Positions 26,333 through 35,403 of a DNA stretch of 64,000 nt are shown piece by piece. The notes beneath the pieces were generated by a model. It was given only the letters and a program-made list of their open reading frames with translations, had not been told where the DNA came from and searched no databases. Position 1 is the stretch's first letter, and every line of letters begins with the position of its first letter. This DNA comes from Flexivirga oryzae (GTDB taxonomy: Bacteria > Actinomycetota > Actinomycetes > Actinomycetales > Dermatophilaceae): assembly GCF_014190805.1 (NCBI RefSeq), contig NZ_JACHVQ010000001.1:930001-994000 (forward strand), written 5' to 3'. The position numbers and the translations under genes are program-made.

Positions 26333-28108
26333 GTGGCACTGCGTATGTCGACCCTGTTCCTGCGGACCCTGCGCGAGGACCCGGCCGATGCGGAGCTGCC
26401 GGGCCACAAACTGCTGGTCCGCGCCGGCTACATCCGCCGCGTCGCTCCGGGCATCTACACCTGGCTGCCGCTCGGTATGCAGGTGCTGGCCAAGGTCGAG
26501 AACATCGTCCGTGAGGAGATGCAGCGGATCGGCAGCCAGGAGGTGAAGTTCCCCGCTCTGCTGCCCCGCGAGCCCTACGACGCGACAGGCCGCTGGGACG
26601 AGTACGGCGACCTGCTCTTCCGGCTCAAGGACCGCAAGGACGCCGACATGCTCCTCGGCCCGACACACGAGGAGATGTTCTGTCTGACGGTCAAGGACAT
26701 GTACTCGTCATACAAAGACCTGCCGCTCGCGCTCTTCCAGATCCAGAACAAGTACCGCGACGAGGCTCGCCCGCGCGCCGGGATCCTGCGCGGCCGCGAG
26801 TTCATCATGAAGGACTCCTACTCCTTCGACATCGACGCCGCCGGGCTGCAGAAGGCGTATGACGCGCACCGTGAGGCCTACATCCGGATGTTCAACCGGC
26901 TCGGCTTCGAATACGTCATCGTCAAGGCCGACTCCGGCGCGATGGGCGGCTCGGCCTCCGAGGAGTTCCTTGCGGTCAGCCCGCACGGCGAGGACACCTT
27001 CGTGCGCGACGACAGCGGGTATGCCGCCAACGTGGAGGCCGTCGAGGTCCCGCAGGCGCCCGAGGTCGAGGTGACGGCCGGTCCCGCGCACGTCGAGCCG
27101 ACGCCCGACACACCGACCATCGACACCTTGGTGGCTGCGCTCAACAAGGACCACCCGCGCGACGACGGCCGCGAGTGGACCGCTGCCGACACCCTCAAGA
27201 ACGTCATTGTGATGCTGGTGCACCCCGACGGCACGCGCGAACCGCTCGCCATCGGACTGCCCGGCGACCGCGAGGTCGACGCCAAGCGGCTGGAGGTCAA
27301 GGTCGCACCCGCCGAGGTGGATGCGTTCGAGGAGAAGGACTTCGCGGCGAACCCGACGCTGAGCAAGGGTTACATCGGCCCCGGAGTGCTGGGGGAGGAG
27401 AAGGCCAGCGGCATCCGCTACCTGCTCGACCCGTCCGTCGCGGTCGGCTCCGCGTGGGTCACGGGTGCCGACAAGCACGGCCACCACGTCATCGACCTGG
27501 TCCACGGCCGTGACTTCACCGCCGACGGCACGATCCAGGCCGCCGAGATCCGTGAGGGCGACGCGTCGCCGACCGGCCACGGCACGCTGAAGCTGGCGCG
27601 CGGCATCGAGATGGGCCACATCTTCCAGTTGGGCACGAAGTACGCCGAGGCGCTCGGCCTGAAGGTGCTCGACGAGAACGGCAAGCGGGTCACCGTCACC
27701 ATGGGCTCCTACGGGGTCGGCGTCACCCGCGCGGTCGGTGCGATCGCCGAGGACAACCTGGACGACCTGGGCCTGATCTGGCCCCGCAACGTGGCGCCCG
27801 CCGACGTTCACGTCGTCGCGACCGGCAAGGACGAAGCGGTGTTCGTCAAGGCCGAGGAGATCGTCCGCGAACTCGAGGCCGCCGGGGTCGAGGTGCTCTT
27901 CGACGACCGCCGCAAGGTGTCACCCGGTGTGAAGTTCAAGGACTCCGAACTCATCGGCGTCCCCACGATCCTCGTCGTCGGCAAGGGTCTCGCGGACGGC
28001 AAGGTCGAGCTGAAGGACCGCCGCTCCGGGGAACGGCGGGACGTCGCGCTCGCGGAGGTCGTCGCCGAGGTCACCCGCGAGATCACCGAGGAGCCGGCAA
28101 CCCTGTGA
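26333..28108 (+). CDS. proS: prolyl-tRNA synthetase
   Basis: A 591-residue class II aminoacyl-tRNA synthetase of the bacterial type with an editing (INS) domain. It charges tRNA-Pro in the cytosol. Class II blocks include GPTHEEMFCLTVKDM, RDEARPRAGILRGREFIMKD (motif 2) and MGSYGVGVTRAVGA (motif 3). The editing domain lies between about residues 225 and 390. GTG 26333 has GAAGGAG 6 bases upstream; the frame is open to 26165 but lacks family sequence there. The stop overlaps the start of the next gene as GTGA. The position upstream of the nusA-infB block is conserved in actinobacteria. Confidence 0.96.
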   Translation: MALRMSTLFLRTLREDPADAELPGHKLLVRAGYIRRVAPGIYTWLPLGMQVLAKVENIVREEMQRIGSQEVKFPALLPREPYDATGRWDEYGDLLFRLKDRKDADMLLGPTHEEMFCLTVKDMYSSYKDLPLALFQIQNKYRDEARPRAGILRGREFIMKDSYSFDIDAAGLQKAYDAHREAYIRMFNRLGFEYVIVKADSGAMGGSASEEFLAVSPHGEDTFVRDDSGYAANVEAVEVPQAPEVEVTAGPAHVEPTPDTPTIDTLVAALNKDHPRDDGREWTAADTLKNVIVMLVHPDGTREPLAIGLPGDREVDAKRLEVKVAPAEVDAFEEKDFAANPTLSKGYIGPGVLGEEKASGIRYLLDPSVAVGSAWVTGADKHGHHVIDLVHGRDFTADGTIQAAEIREGDASPTGHGTLKLARGIEMGHIFQLGTKYAEALGLKVLDENGKRVTVTMGSYGVGVTRAVGAIAEDNLDDLGLIWPRNVAPADVHVVATGKDEAVFVKAEEIVRELEAAGVEVLFDDRRKVSPGVKFKDSELIGVPTILVVGKGLADGKVELKDRRSGERRDVALAEVVAEVTREITEEPATL

Positions 28109-28809
28109 GCCGCGTCGAAGCCGTCATCTTCGACTGGGGCGGCACGCTGACGCCCTGGCACGACATCGACTTCGATGCCGAGGCGATGTCGTATGCCGCC
28201 GCGTACGGCGAGCCGGCGCTGGCGGCGCGCCTGCTCGACGCGACCGGGACCGCCTGGGCAACGTCCCGTGAGCAGCACACGAGCGCCCGGCTGGAGGACA
28301 TCCTGGCCGCGGTCGGGGTCGATGTCGCAAGTGAGCGGCACCGGGCCGGCCTGGCGGCATACCGCGACTACTGGGCGCCGCACACGCACACCGACCCGCA
28401 GGTCGAGCGACTGTGGAAAGGCTTGCGCGACAGCGGGATCCGTGTCGGCGTCCTGTCCAACACGATCTGGGACCGCGACTACCACCGCGGTCTCTTCGAC
28501 CGCGACGGTGTGCTCGACCTGATCGACGGCGACGTCTACTCCAGTGAGATCGCCTGGACCAAGCCGCACGCGGAGGCGTTCCTGGCGGCCGCCACGGCGG
28601 TCGGTGCCGAGCCGGCCGACTGTGTGTATGTCGGGGACCGGCTCTTCGAGGACGTGCACGGTCCGCAGCAGGTGGGTATGCGCGCGATCTGGATCCCGCA
28701 CTCGGTGCTCCCGGAGGCGCAGGTCGTCGCCACCGAGGCGCAGCCCGACGCGGTCGCCCAGGAGCTACTCGACGTGCTGCGCGTCGTCCGCGGCTGGGTC
28801 GGCGACTGA
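28105..28809 (+). CDS. HAD family hydrolase
   Basis: A 234-residue phosphatase-like protein. Motif I is FDWGGTLTPW with nucleophile Asp10; the second acidic residue of the usual DxDxT is Gly, a variant common in this subgroup. VLSNTIW is motif II, KPHAEAF gives the conserved Lys, and YVGDRLFEDVHG is motif IV. The substrate is unknown. GTG 28105 overlaps the proS stop, so translation is coupled. The last 45 bases overlap the convergent VKOR gene, so the C-terminal ends of both are encoded on opposite strands of the same DNA. Confidence 0.85.
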   Translation: MSRVEAVIFDWGGTLTPWHDIDFDAEAMSYAAAYGEPALAARLLDATGTAWATSREQHTSARLEDILAAVGVDVASERHRAGLAAYRDYWAPHTHTDPQVERLWKGLRDSGIRVGVLSNTIWDRDYHRGLFDRDGVLDLIDGDVYSSEIAWTKPHAEAFLAAATAVGAEPADCVYVGDRLFEDVHGPQQVGMRAIWIPHSVLPEAQVVATEAQPDAVAQELLDVLRVVRGWVGD

Positions 28810-29268
28810 CAGGTCATCGGCCGGCACACGCAGGATCTGCCCGAACAGCAGCGTGAAGAACAGTACGAACGTGATGACGTGAACACCGGTGCACCACAAG
28901 CAGATCGCGTGGATCTTCAGGAATTCCGCCCACAGCAGGTAGAAGACCATCAGGAGTCCGACGCCGGCCGCGCCGATGCGGATCGCGTCCAGCGTGGACG
29001 TCGTCCGGCGCCATACCGGAGGCAGGCACAGGGCCGTCATACCGACGAAGAAGAGCAGACCCAGCAGCGCCACCGGCACCCCGGCGATCGACGACCACTG
29101 GCTGGTCGTCACCTTGGCGCAGTCGATCGCACCGCTGTCGGAGCAGGCGAGCGAGGTCGACCCGCTGTAGTGCTCGAAGGTCAGGTAGGCCGCATCGGCC
29201 AGCCCCAGGACGCTCAACACGAGCGTGGTGGGAGCCAGCCAGCGCGGATGCCGTAGTTGCAGGGGCAT
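28765..29268 (-). CDS. vitamin K epoxide reductase (VKOR) family protein
   Basis: A 167-residue protein with four membrane helices. The CLWC redox motif (Cys123-Cys126) faces the outside and is served by a loop pair, Cys42 and Cys50. Such proteins reoxidise DsbA-like partners with menaquinone and so drive disulfide formation in actinobacteria. The start ATG 29268 is 3 bases from the stop of the upstream DUF929 gene, so they are one operon. A MauE-like and a DsbA-like gene lie just beyond on the other strand. Confidence 0.9.
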   Translation of the reverse strand: MPLQLRHPRWLAPTTLVLSVLGLADAAYLTFEHYSGSTSLACSDSGAIDCAKVTTSQWSSIAGVPVALLGLLFFVGMTALCLPPVWRRTTSTLDAIRIGAAGVGLLMVFYLLWAEFLKIHAICLWCTGVHVITFVLFFTLLFGQILRVPADDLSVADPAADDAQHVE

Positions 29269-29271
29269 ACG

Positions 29272-30123
29272 TCAGACCCCCGAGGCCGCCTGGATGACAC
29301 CCTTCGAGGCGCACACGGCGGCCGGCTTCCCCTTCGTCAGGTCGCACAGGTGCGCGGTGATGACATTGGCGGCGCCGAGGATCCCCTTCGCCTCGGTGGA
29401 GGTGGGGTCCTTCAGCTTGGCCGCGACGTCGGCCCCCGACACGTTCTGCATGTAGCTCGCGCCCTGGAAGGTCGCGCCCACGGAGACGGCCTTGTTGCCG
29501 TAGTCGATGAACGGAATCGAGCCGCCGCTGTCGTACTTGCTGAACAGCGCCGTGGACGCCTTGTCCGGGGTCTGCAGTTTGTTGCCGGCGCGGTCGGCCA
29601 TCTCGTAGGTGGTGAAGGTGAGGTACTTGCTGGTGTATTTCGCGTGCAGGTAGGTCAGGGTGGGGATGTTGGCCGGGTTGTCGTTCGCGGTCGACACGGC
29701 GGACTTCAGGCCGGTGAAGGTGCCGAAGCGGGACAACGCGGCGGTGAGCGCCCAGCGCTCCATGCCGCAGTACGGGCAGAACTCCGCACCCATGTAGAGC
29801 ACCTCGGGTTTGCCGGCCTTGGTGAGGGCGGCCCCGTTGATCGCCTTCGGCGCGGTGCTCGCGGAGCCGTGGCCCACCGCGTCATACGTCGTCGTCGGGA
29901 TGGTCAGCAGGGCGTCGATGTATGCCGCGTCGCTCGCGGCGGAGACGGCCTTCTTGTTGTCCGAGTCGGCCTTCTTCTGGCCGACGATGAAGAAGATCGC
30001 GACGGCGGCGAGCACGATGACGACGGCGCCCGAGGTGATGGCGAGCAGCTTCTTCTGGCGGGCGGCCCGGGCCTGCTGAGCCTGCAGGGCGGCGAGCTTC
30101 TCGCGGCCGGTCGGTGATGCCAT
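29272..30123 (-). CDS. DUF929 membrane-anchored thioredoxin-like protein
   Basis: A 283-residue protein with a basic N-terminus, a membrane helix (about residues 27-48) and an extracytoplasmic domain. A thioredoxin-like FCPYC motif (Cys116 and Cys119) is preceded by a beta strand, VLYMGAE. DUF929 members are often found with VKOR, as here, and probably take part in thiol-disulfide exchange outside the membrane. ATG 30123 is chosen; the open frame upstream crosses the promoter region of the divergent MauE-like gene. The actual client proteins are unknown. Confidence 0.8.
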   Translation of the reverse strand: MASPTGREKLAALQAQQARAARQKKLLAITSGAVVIVLAAVAIFFIVGQKKADSDNKKAVSAASDAAYIDALLTIPTTTYDAVGHGSASTAPKAINGAALTKAGKPEVLYMGAEFCPYCGMERWALTAALSRFGTFTGLKSAVSTANDNPANIPTLTYLHAKYTSKYLTFTTYEMADRAGNKLQTPDKASTALFSKYDSGGSIPFIDYGNKAVSVGATFQGASYMQNVSGADVAAKLKDPTSTEAKGILGAANVITAHLCDLTKGKPAAVCASKGVIQAASGV

Positions 30124-30249
30124 GAGTGTGTGCGGACCTTTCGGGTGGTCGGAGCGCGCGTATGCCGGAACAAGCCCTCCGGGGTTCCCGGACGGATTCA
30201 CCCCACAACGGGCGCGGCGCCGACAGACTAGTCGTTTACCCTGTCGGGC

Positions 30250-30762
30250 GTGGCAGAGCAGATCGACTCGGCGTCCCCCGGCGTGGCGACACGCGTCCCC
30301 TGGCAGCAGCACCCGGCGATGGAGTGGATCGGCCTGGCAGCCCGCCTCATCCTCGGCGTGACCTACCTGGTGGCCGGGATCCTCAAGGCGCGGCAGCTCG
30401 AGGTGACCCAGATGGACACCCGGGCGTTCCGCATCCTGCCGTACGACCTGGCGAACATCTGGGGGGCGGTGATGCCGTTCGTCGAGATCATCTTCGGGCT
30501 GCTGCTCATCGCCGGCCTGATGACCCGGATGACGGCGGTCCTCGGCGGACTGCTGATGATCGCCTTCATCATCGGCATCAGCTCGGTGTGGGCGCGCGGG
30601 ATCGTCATCCAGTGCGGCTGCTTCGGCAACAGCGGAAAGCTGCCGACCACGGCGGCATACAAGTGGGACATCCTGCGTGACGTGGGGCTGCTGCTCTGTG
30701 CCGCCTGGCTGGTCGTCTGGCCACGCACCAGGCTCAGCGCCGACCGCGCGCTCTGGGGCTGA
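30250..30762 (+). CDS. MauE/DoxX family membrane protein
   Basis: A 170-residue protein with four membrane helices and a CGCFG motif (Cys122 and Cys124) at the end of the third. MauE-like proteins act in electron transfer or in disulfide formation together with a DsbA-type protein. A DsbA homologue follows 45 bases downstream. The start is GTG 30250. The upstream 126 bases are shared with the divergent DUF929 gene, so both transcripts of the redox module may be controlled together. Confidence 0.8.
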   Translation: MAEQIDSASPGVATRVPWQQHPAMEWIGLAARLILGVTYLVAGILKARQLEVTQMDTRAFRILPYDLANIWGAVMPFVEIIFGLLLIAGLMTRMTAVLGGLLMIAFIIGISSVWARGIVIQCGCFGNSGKLPTTAAYKWDILRDVGLLLCAAWLVVWPRTRLSADRALWG

Positions 30763-30807
30763 CACCCACGGTCATTGCAAACGCAACTATCCAGTTAAGG
30801 TGACTTC

Positions 30808-31566
30808 ATGCCACGCCCTGACGCATCGCAAAGACTCGCGGCCACCAAACCGAAGGACGGACCCTCGAGGGGACTGATCGGTGGCATCATCGCGGCCGTC
30901 ATCGTCGTGATCGTGGTGGTCGCGGTCTTCGTGACCCAGGCGAACAAGTCGGGTTCCTACTCCGGGCCGGTGCCCACCGGCGGCACCAGCGACGCGAAGG
31001 GCCTGCGCGCCTACCCGTCGGTGAAGCTGAAGTCGAACGCGCCGACGGTGGACATCTACGAGGACTTCCAGTGCCCGATCTGTAAGGAGCTGGAGGACGC
31101 CAACGGCACGAAGATCCTCGCCGACGCCAAGTCCGGCAAGATCAAGCTGGTCTGGCACCTGGTGACGTTCCTGGAGCAGAACAACAACAACGCACCGTCC
31201 TCGACGATCGCGGCGAACGGGCTCTACTGCGCCGCGGACGAGGGCAAGGGTGCCGAGTACCACAAGGCGAACTTCGCCGGGCAGCCCCAGGAGGGCGTCG
31301 GCTACACCATCGCCAACATCAAGAAGTTCGGCAAGCAGGCCGGGATCACCGGCGCCAAGCTGACGAAGTTCAACACCTGCGTCGACAAGCGCACGTACGG
31401 CAAGTACGTCAAGGCGACGGCCGACAACGCGGGCAAGGACGGCGTCACCTCGACGCCGACGGTCCTCATCAACGGCAAGGAAGTCAAGGCCGGCAGCGCC
31501 GACTACGGCAACCTGCTGCAGACCAAGAACAGCTGGGACAAGATCCTCGCCAAGTACACGAAGTGA
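30808..31566 (+). CDS. membrane-anchored DsbA-like thiol oxidoreductase
   Basis: A 252-residue protein with an N-terminal anchor (about residues 23-43) and an exported thioredoxin-fold domain with a helical insertion. The active site is CPIC (Cys89-Cys92) in DFQCPICKEL, and the cis-proline loop is TSTPTVLI. It should introduce disulfides into exported proteins and be recharged by VKOR. AAGGTGAC lies just upstream of ATG 30808. It is the last gene of the two-gene plus-strand operon. The stop is directly adjacent to the convergent kinase stop: TGATCA serves both strands. Confidence 0.88.
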   Translation: MPRPDASQRLAATKPKDGPSRGLIGGIIAAVIVVIVVVAVFVTQANKSGSYSGPVPTGGTSDAKGLRAYPSVKLKSNAPTVDIYEDFQCPICKELEDANGTKILADAKSGKIKLVWHLVTFLEQNNNNAPSSTIAANGLYCAADEGKGAEYHKANFAGQPQEGVGYTIANIKKFGKQAGITGAKLTKFNTCVDKRTYGKYVKATADNAGKDGVTSTPTVLINGKEVKAGSADYGNLLQTKNSWDKILAKYTK

Positions 31567-32487
31567 TCACTCGGTCATAGCTTTGGCGACGGTGATCCAC
31601 TGGGACAGCTCGGTCTGACCCGGGTGCGGCTCCTGCGCCTCCCACAGGGCGTTGGTCACCAGCCGCACGAGGCTCCAGGCGAGGGCTCGGTCCTCGTCGA
31701 TACCGGCCGCCTCGGCGACAACGCCGAGCCGCAGTCGCAGGTGCGCGCGCAGGTTGTCTGCGCGCGTCGCCTCGGTCCAGCGGTTCCACAGCAGCGGCGC
31801 GACCGCGAAGGCCCACTCACCCGAGAGCGGCTTCGGATCGATCGCCAGCCACGGCTCGCGCTCGCCGGCCAGCACGTTCTCGAAGTGCAGGTCCTGGTGG
31901 ACCAGCCGCCCGTCGCAGCCGTCGCGCAACCCCTCCAGGGTGCTCGCTGCCTGCTCGGTGAGTCGCCGTGGCACGAGCGGTGATCCGTTGCGGCATAAGG
32001 GGATCCACCGGTCGATCTCGTCGCTGAGTCGGGTGAACTGCGGTGTGGCGGGACGGTCGAGGCGGCGCATGAGGCCGCCGATCACCTCGCACGCCTCCAG
32101 CAGGTTCACGTCGTTCAGGTTGCGGTCGTGCTGCAACGGCTCGAGCAGCATGGCCCAGTGCGACGGGTCGGCCGCGAGCAACCGGACCGCGCCGCGACCC
32201 GCCCAGTGCTGCAGCGCGAGGTGCTCCAGGCGCGCCTCCTCGTGCGGCCAGGAGATCTTCAGCACCACCGGCTCGCCGGCGCGGTGGCACGGTATGACGA
32301 CCGCGCAGACCCCGTGCCAGACCGGGCCGTCGGCCCGCAGATCCCACGCGTCGGCACACTCGGCGGTCCAGTGCGGCAACCGGGCGAGCCAGTCGTCGCC
32401 GCTGAGTTCCGGCTCGGCCGGGCGCCCCTGCACCCACTCCCGGAAATCGGTCGGGACGGCCGTTGCGAAGTCGTGCAGATCAGTCAC
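31567..32487 (-). CDS. APH(6)-like aminoglycoside/hydroxyurea phosphotransferase family kinase
   Basis: A 306-residue protein kinase-like enzyme of the streptomycin 6-kinase family. The nucleotide-anchoring Lys is in VVLKISWPHEE, the catalytic loop is HQDLHFEN (Asp199), and AIDPKP holds the metal-binding Asp217. Whether it inactivates an antibiotic or acts on a metabolite cannot be told; such genes are common in soil actinobacteria without conferring resistance. GTG 32487 overlaps the stop of the upstream lipoprotein gene as GTGA, so they are coupled. Confidence 0.78.
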   Translation of the reverse strand: MTDLHDFATAVPTDFREWVQGRPAEPELSGDDWLARLPHWTAECADAWDLRADGPVWHGVCAVVIPCHRAGEPVVLKISWPHEEARLEHLALQHWAGRGAVRLLAADPSHWAMLLEPLQHDRNLNDVNLLEACEVIGGLMRRLDRPATPQFTRLSDEIDRWIPLCRNGSPLVPRRLTEQAASTLEGLRDGCDGRLVHQDLHFENVLAGEREPWLAIDPKPLSGEWAFAVAPLLWNRWTEATRADNLRAHLRLRLGVVAEAAGIDEDRALAWSLVRLVTNALWEAQEPHPGQTELSQWITVAKAMTE

Positions 32488-33410
32488 TGCAGGCCCGGGA
32501 ACGGTCTCGGGGTCGTATCCCACCGCCACAGCTGCGCGGTGGCGGTCACCCACAGGTCGGTCAGTCCGATGAACGAGCCCCGGTCGCCGCGCGTCGCCGC
32601 GACCTGCCCGGCGCAGGCGTCGACCAGGTCACCGAGCACCAGGTGCGCGAGCTTCGTGCGCCTGGCGTCGCTCGTCGGCTGCACCGGCAGGGTGTAGCCG
32701 TCCGGCTGGGCGGGTGCGTCGGCGCCCAGGGCGGCCTCCCACGCGGCCCGCGTCGGGCGCAAGGCGGTCAGCGTTGCCTGGGCCCTCTTCCGGGAGTCGA
32801 GCGGGGTCTTGGCGACGATGACCTCGAAGGCGTAGATCGCCGCCTGCAGGGCCGGCAGGATCGCGGTGGGTACTGCGGCCGGACTCGGCACCGTCCCGCC
32901 GGCCGGCTTCGCGGGCCTGCCCAGCAGTTGCGCCGCCGCACCGTGGGTCACGCCGATCGCGGCGGCCATCGGCAGGTTGCGGGCCGTCAGGCCTGCGAGT
33001 GAGCCGATGTCCGTGGCGGTCTGCTGCTCGAACGTCGCGAGTGGCATCGGTTCGGTGTCCGAGACGATGCCGCTGCCCGTGCCGGTCCGGCGTCGTGGGG
33101 CCGGCGTCATACCTTGCGTCGCCATCACCTTCGTCAGGCGGGTGCGCTGCTTCTTGTGCATCGTCCCCAGGCGCGGCGCCCAGCTCGCATCGTCGTAGTG
33201 CGCGCACATGATCGCCGCGGAGACGTCGGTCAGCACCTTGCGCAGCACCGCCTGATCGGCGGGCGGAGCCTGGGTCTTGATGCCTGGGATCTTCGGCGCG
33301 TCCTTCTCGAGTCGTATGCCGCAACCGGTCAGCCCGAGGACCGAACCCGTGAGCGCGACCGCCAGCACGGCGCGCCGCGGCGGGCGCGCGTGCTGCTCGG
33401 GGCGGGACAT
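32484..33410 (-). CDS. DUF4439 ferritin-like lipoprotein
   Basis: A 308-residue protein. A basic N-terminus, hydrophobic core and LTGC lipobox (Cys about 30) mark a lipoprotein. Two long helical regions, about 75-165 and 185-300, are compatible with the ferritin-like DUF4439 domain. A DUF4439 gene next to rimP is the ordinary actinobacterial arrangement, as seen here. ATG 33410 has GAGG nine bases upstream and is preferred over ATG 33419. Its function is unknown. It is divergent from rimP and coupled to the APH-like gene. Confidence 0.7.
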   Translation of the reverse strand: MSRPEQHARPPRRAVLAVALTGSVLGLTGCGIRLEKDAPKIPGIKTQAPPADQAVLRKVLTDVSAAIMCAHYDDASWAPRLGTMHKKQRTRLTKVMATQGMTPAPRRRTGTGSGIVSDTEPMPLATFEQQTATDIGSLAGLTARNLPMAAAIGVTHGAAAQLLGRPAKPAGGTVPSPAAVPTAILPALQAAIYAFEVIVAKTPLDSRKRAQATLTALRPTRAAWEAALGADAPAQPDGYTLPVQPTSDARRTKLAHLVLGDLVDACAGQVAATRGDRGSFIGLTDLWVTATAQLWRWDTTPRPFPGLQ

Positions 33411-33510
33411 GGTCGCCATCCTCGCACGGCGGGGCCGCGAAATTCCTGGGGCCAGCTACCTCCGGGTATGGTGAGACCTCCCACTCGAGAACAGCAGGAG
33501 CAGGCGAAGA

Positions 33511-34050
33511 ATGACCGCGAACCAGTCCGCCCGCACCGAGCGCATCGCCGCGGACCTCGCCGAGGTGCTCGCCCCGCTGGATCTCGTTCTGGAGGACCTC
33601 ACCGTGATGCCGGCGGGCAAGCGTCGCCTGGTGCGGGTGCTCGTCGACCGCGTGCTGCCGGACGGCGGCGAGCCGACGGACGTCATACCCCCACTCGATC
33701 TCGACCAGGTCGCGGACATCACCCGCGTGATCAGTGACCGGCTCGACGAGACGGATGCCATGGGGGAGCAGCCCTACGTGCTGGAGGTGAGTTCACCCGG
33801 CACCGACCGCCCGCTGACCCTGCCCCGCCACTTCCGGCGCAATGTCGGGCGGCTGGTCGAGGTGACCGCGCCCGAGCAGGCACCGGTCACCGGTCGCATC
33901 ACCCGCGCCGACGAGACGGGCTTCACGATCACCGTCACCGGCGCGAAGGGCGCCACGACCGAGCAGTCCTATCTGTATGACGAGGGCCTGCGCGGCGCCG
34001 TGCAGGTCGAGTTCAACCGCAGCAGCGATTCAGAAGGAGACGACCACTGA
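33511..34050 (+). CDS. rimP: ribosome maturation factor RimP
   Basis: A 179-residue cytosolic factor for late assembly of the 30S subunit. Blocks typical of the family are present: RRLVRVLVDR, YVLEVSSPGTDRPL and HFRRNVGR, followed by the C-terminal SH3-like domain. The start is ATG 33511. It overlaps nusA by one base (TGATG), so the two are translationally coupled. It is the first gene of the rimP-nusA-ylxR-infB transcription/translation block. Confidence 0.95.
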   Translation: MTANQSARTERIAADLAEVLAPLDLVLEDLTVMPAGKRRLVRVLVDRVLPDGGEPTDVIPPLDLDQVADITRVISDRLDETDAMGEQPYVLEVSSPGTDRPLTLPRHFRRNVGRLVEVTAPEQAPVTGRITRADETGFTITVTGAKGATTEQSYLYDEGLRGAVQVEFNRSSDSEGDDH

Positions 34051-35060
34051 TGGACATCGACATGGCCGCGTTGCGGGCGCTGGAGCGCGAGCGGGACATC
34101 CCGATGGACGTGATCGTGCCCGCCATCGAGCAGGCGCTGCTGACGGCATACCACCGGGAGGACGGCACCTACCGCACCGCGCGTGTCGAACTCGACCGCA
34201 AGACGGGGCACGTGGTGGTGTGGGCGCGCGAGGAGGCGCCCGTCGACGAGGAGGGCAACCGTGGCGAGCCGGGTCCCGAGTTCGACGACACGCCCACCGA
34301 TTTCGGCCGGGTCGCGGCGGCGACCGCACGGCAGGTCATCGTGCAGCGCATGCGCGACGTCGAGGACGAGGCGATCCTGGGCGACTTCCGGGGCCGCGAG
34401 GGAGACGTCGTCGCCGGGGTCATCCAACAATCCAGCGACCCGCACAACGTGCACGTCGACTTCGGCACCGTGGAGGGACTGCTGCCGTCGGCCGAACAGG
34501 TGCCGGGGGAGCGTTACGTGCACGGCGAGCGGCTGCGTTCGTATGTCGTGAGCGTGAAGCGCGGCCCCAAGGGCCCGCAGATCATGCTGTCGCGCAAGCA
34601 CCCCAACCTGGTCCGCAAGCTGTTCGCCCTGGAGGTCCCCGAGATCGCCGACGGCACCGTGGAGATCTCCGCGCTGGCCCGTGAGGCGGGTCATCGCAGC
34701 AAGATCGCGGTGCACGCCAAGCACCAGGGTGTCAACGCCAAGGGCGCCTGCATCGGCCCGATGGGCTCGCGCGTGCGTGCGGTCATGACCGAGTTGCGCG
34801 GCGAGAAGATCGACATCGTGGACTTCTCCGACGACCCGGCGCAGTTCATCGCCGCGGCGTTGTCGCCCTCCCGGGTCGAATCGGTGGAGATCGTCGACGA
34901 CCGCGCGCGGTCCGCGCGCGTCATCGTGCCCGACTTCCAGTTGAGCCTGGCGATCGGCAAGGAGGGGCAGAACGCCCGGCTCGCGGCGAAGCTGACCGGG
35001 TGGCGCATCGACATCCGCCCGGACACCGTCGCACCCGGCGATTCCGAGACGGCCGACTGA
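34050..35060 (+). CDS. nusA: transcription termination/antitermination factor NusA
   Basis: A 336-residue RNA polymerase-binding protein that affects pausing, termination and antitermination. It has the N-terminal polymerase-binding domain (residues 1-100), an S1 domain (about 110-180), and two KH domains marked by GACIGPMGSRVRAV and AIGKEGQNARLA. It lacks the acidic C-terminal repeats of E. coli NusA, as is normal for actinobacteria. ATG 34050 overlaps the rimP stop. Confidence 0.97.
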   Translation: MDIDMAALRALERERDIPMDVIVPAIEQALLTAYHREDGTYRTARVELDRKTGHVVVWAREEAPVDEEGNRGEPGPEFDDTPTDFGRVAAATARQVIVQRMRDVEDEAILGDFRGREGDVVAGVIQQSSDPHNVHVDFGTVEGLLPSAEQVPGERYVHGERLRSYVVSVKRGPKGPQIMLSRKHPNLVRKLFALEVPEIADGTVEISALAREAGHRSKIAVHAKHQGVNAKGACIGPMGSRVRAVMTELRGEKIDIVDFSDDPAQFIAAALSPSRVESVEIVDDRARSARVIVPDFQLSLAIGKEGQNARLAAKLTGWRIDIRPDTVAPGDSETAD

Positions 35061-35076
35061 CTGCGGTAGGCTGGTG

Positions 35077-35403
35077 ATGAGCGGTCGCACGCGAGGCCGC
35101 CGCAATCCATCCGTCTCCACGACCCGGCACGCCGGGTTGCGGACCTGTGTGGGCTGCCGGGCTCGCGACGAACGATCAGCATTGCTGCGGGTGGTCGCAC
35201 TCGCGGGGAATGACGCGGCGCACGACGATGTTGCGGGGCTCGTCCCCGATGAGCGCGGTCGGCTGCCGGGCCGAGGGGCCTGGCTGCATCCCCGACCGGA
35301 CTGCCTTGACCTGGCAGACCAGCGGCGAGCCTTTCCGCGCGCGTTGCGGATCACCCACAAGGTGGATCTCACGCGGTTGCGGGACTGGATCGAGCAGCGA
35401 TGA
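35077..35403 (+). CDS. ylxR: YlxR (DUF448) RNA-binding protein
   Basis: A 108-residue basic protein. The diagnostic LRTCVGCRARDERSALLRV is present, then GRLPGRGAWLHPRPDCLDLA. YlxR proteins bind RNA or RNase P RNA and are almost always encoded between nusA and infB, as here. ATG 35077 is used; GTG 35074 would add one residue. It follows nusA by 16 bases. Confidence 0.92.
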   Translation: MSGRTRGRRNPSVSTTRHAGLRTCVGCRARDERSALLRVVALAGNDAAHDDVAGLVPDERGRLPGRGAWLHPRPDCLDLADQRRAFPRALRITHKVDLTRLRDWIEQR

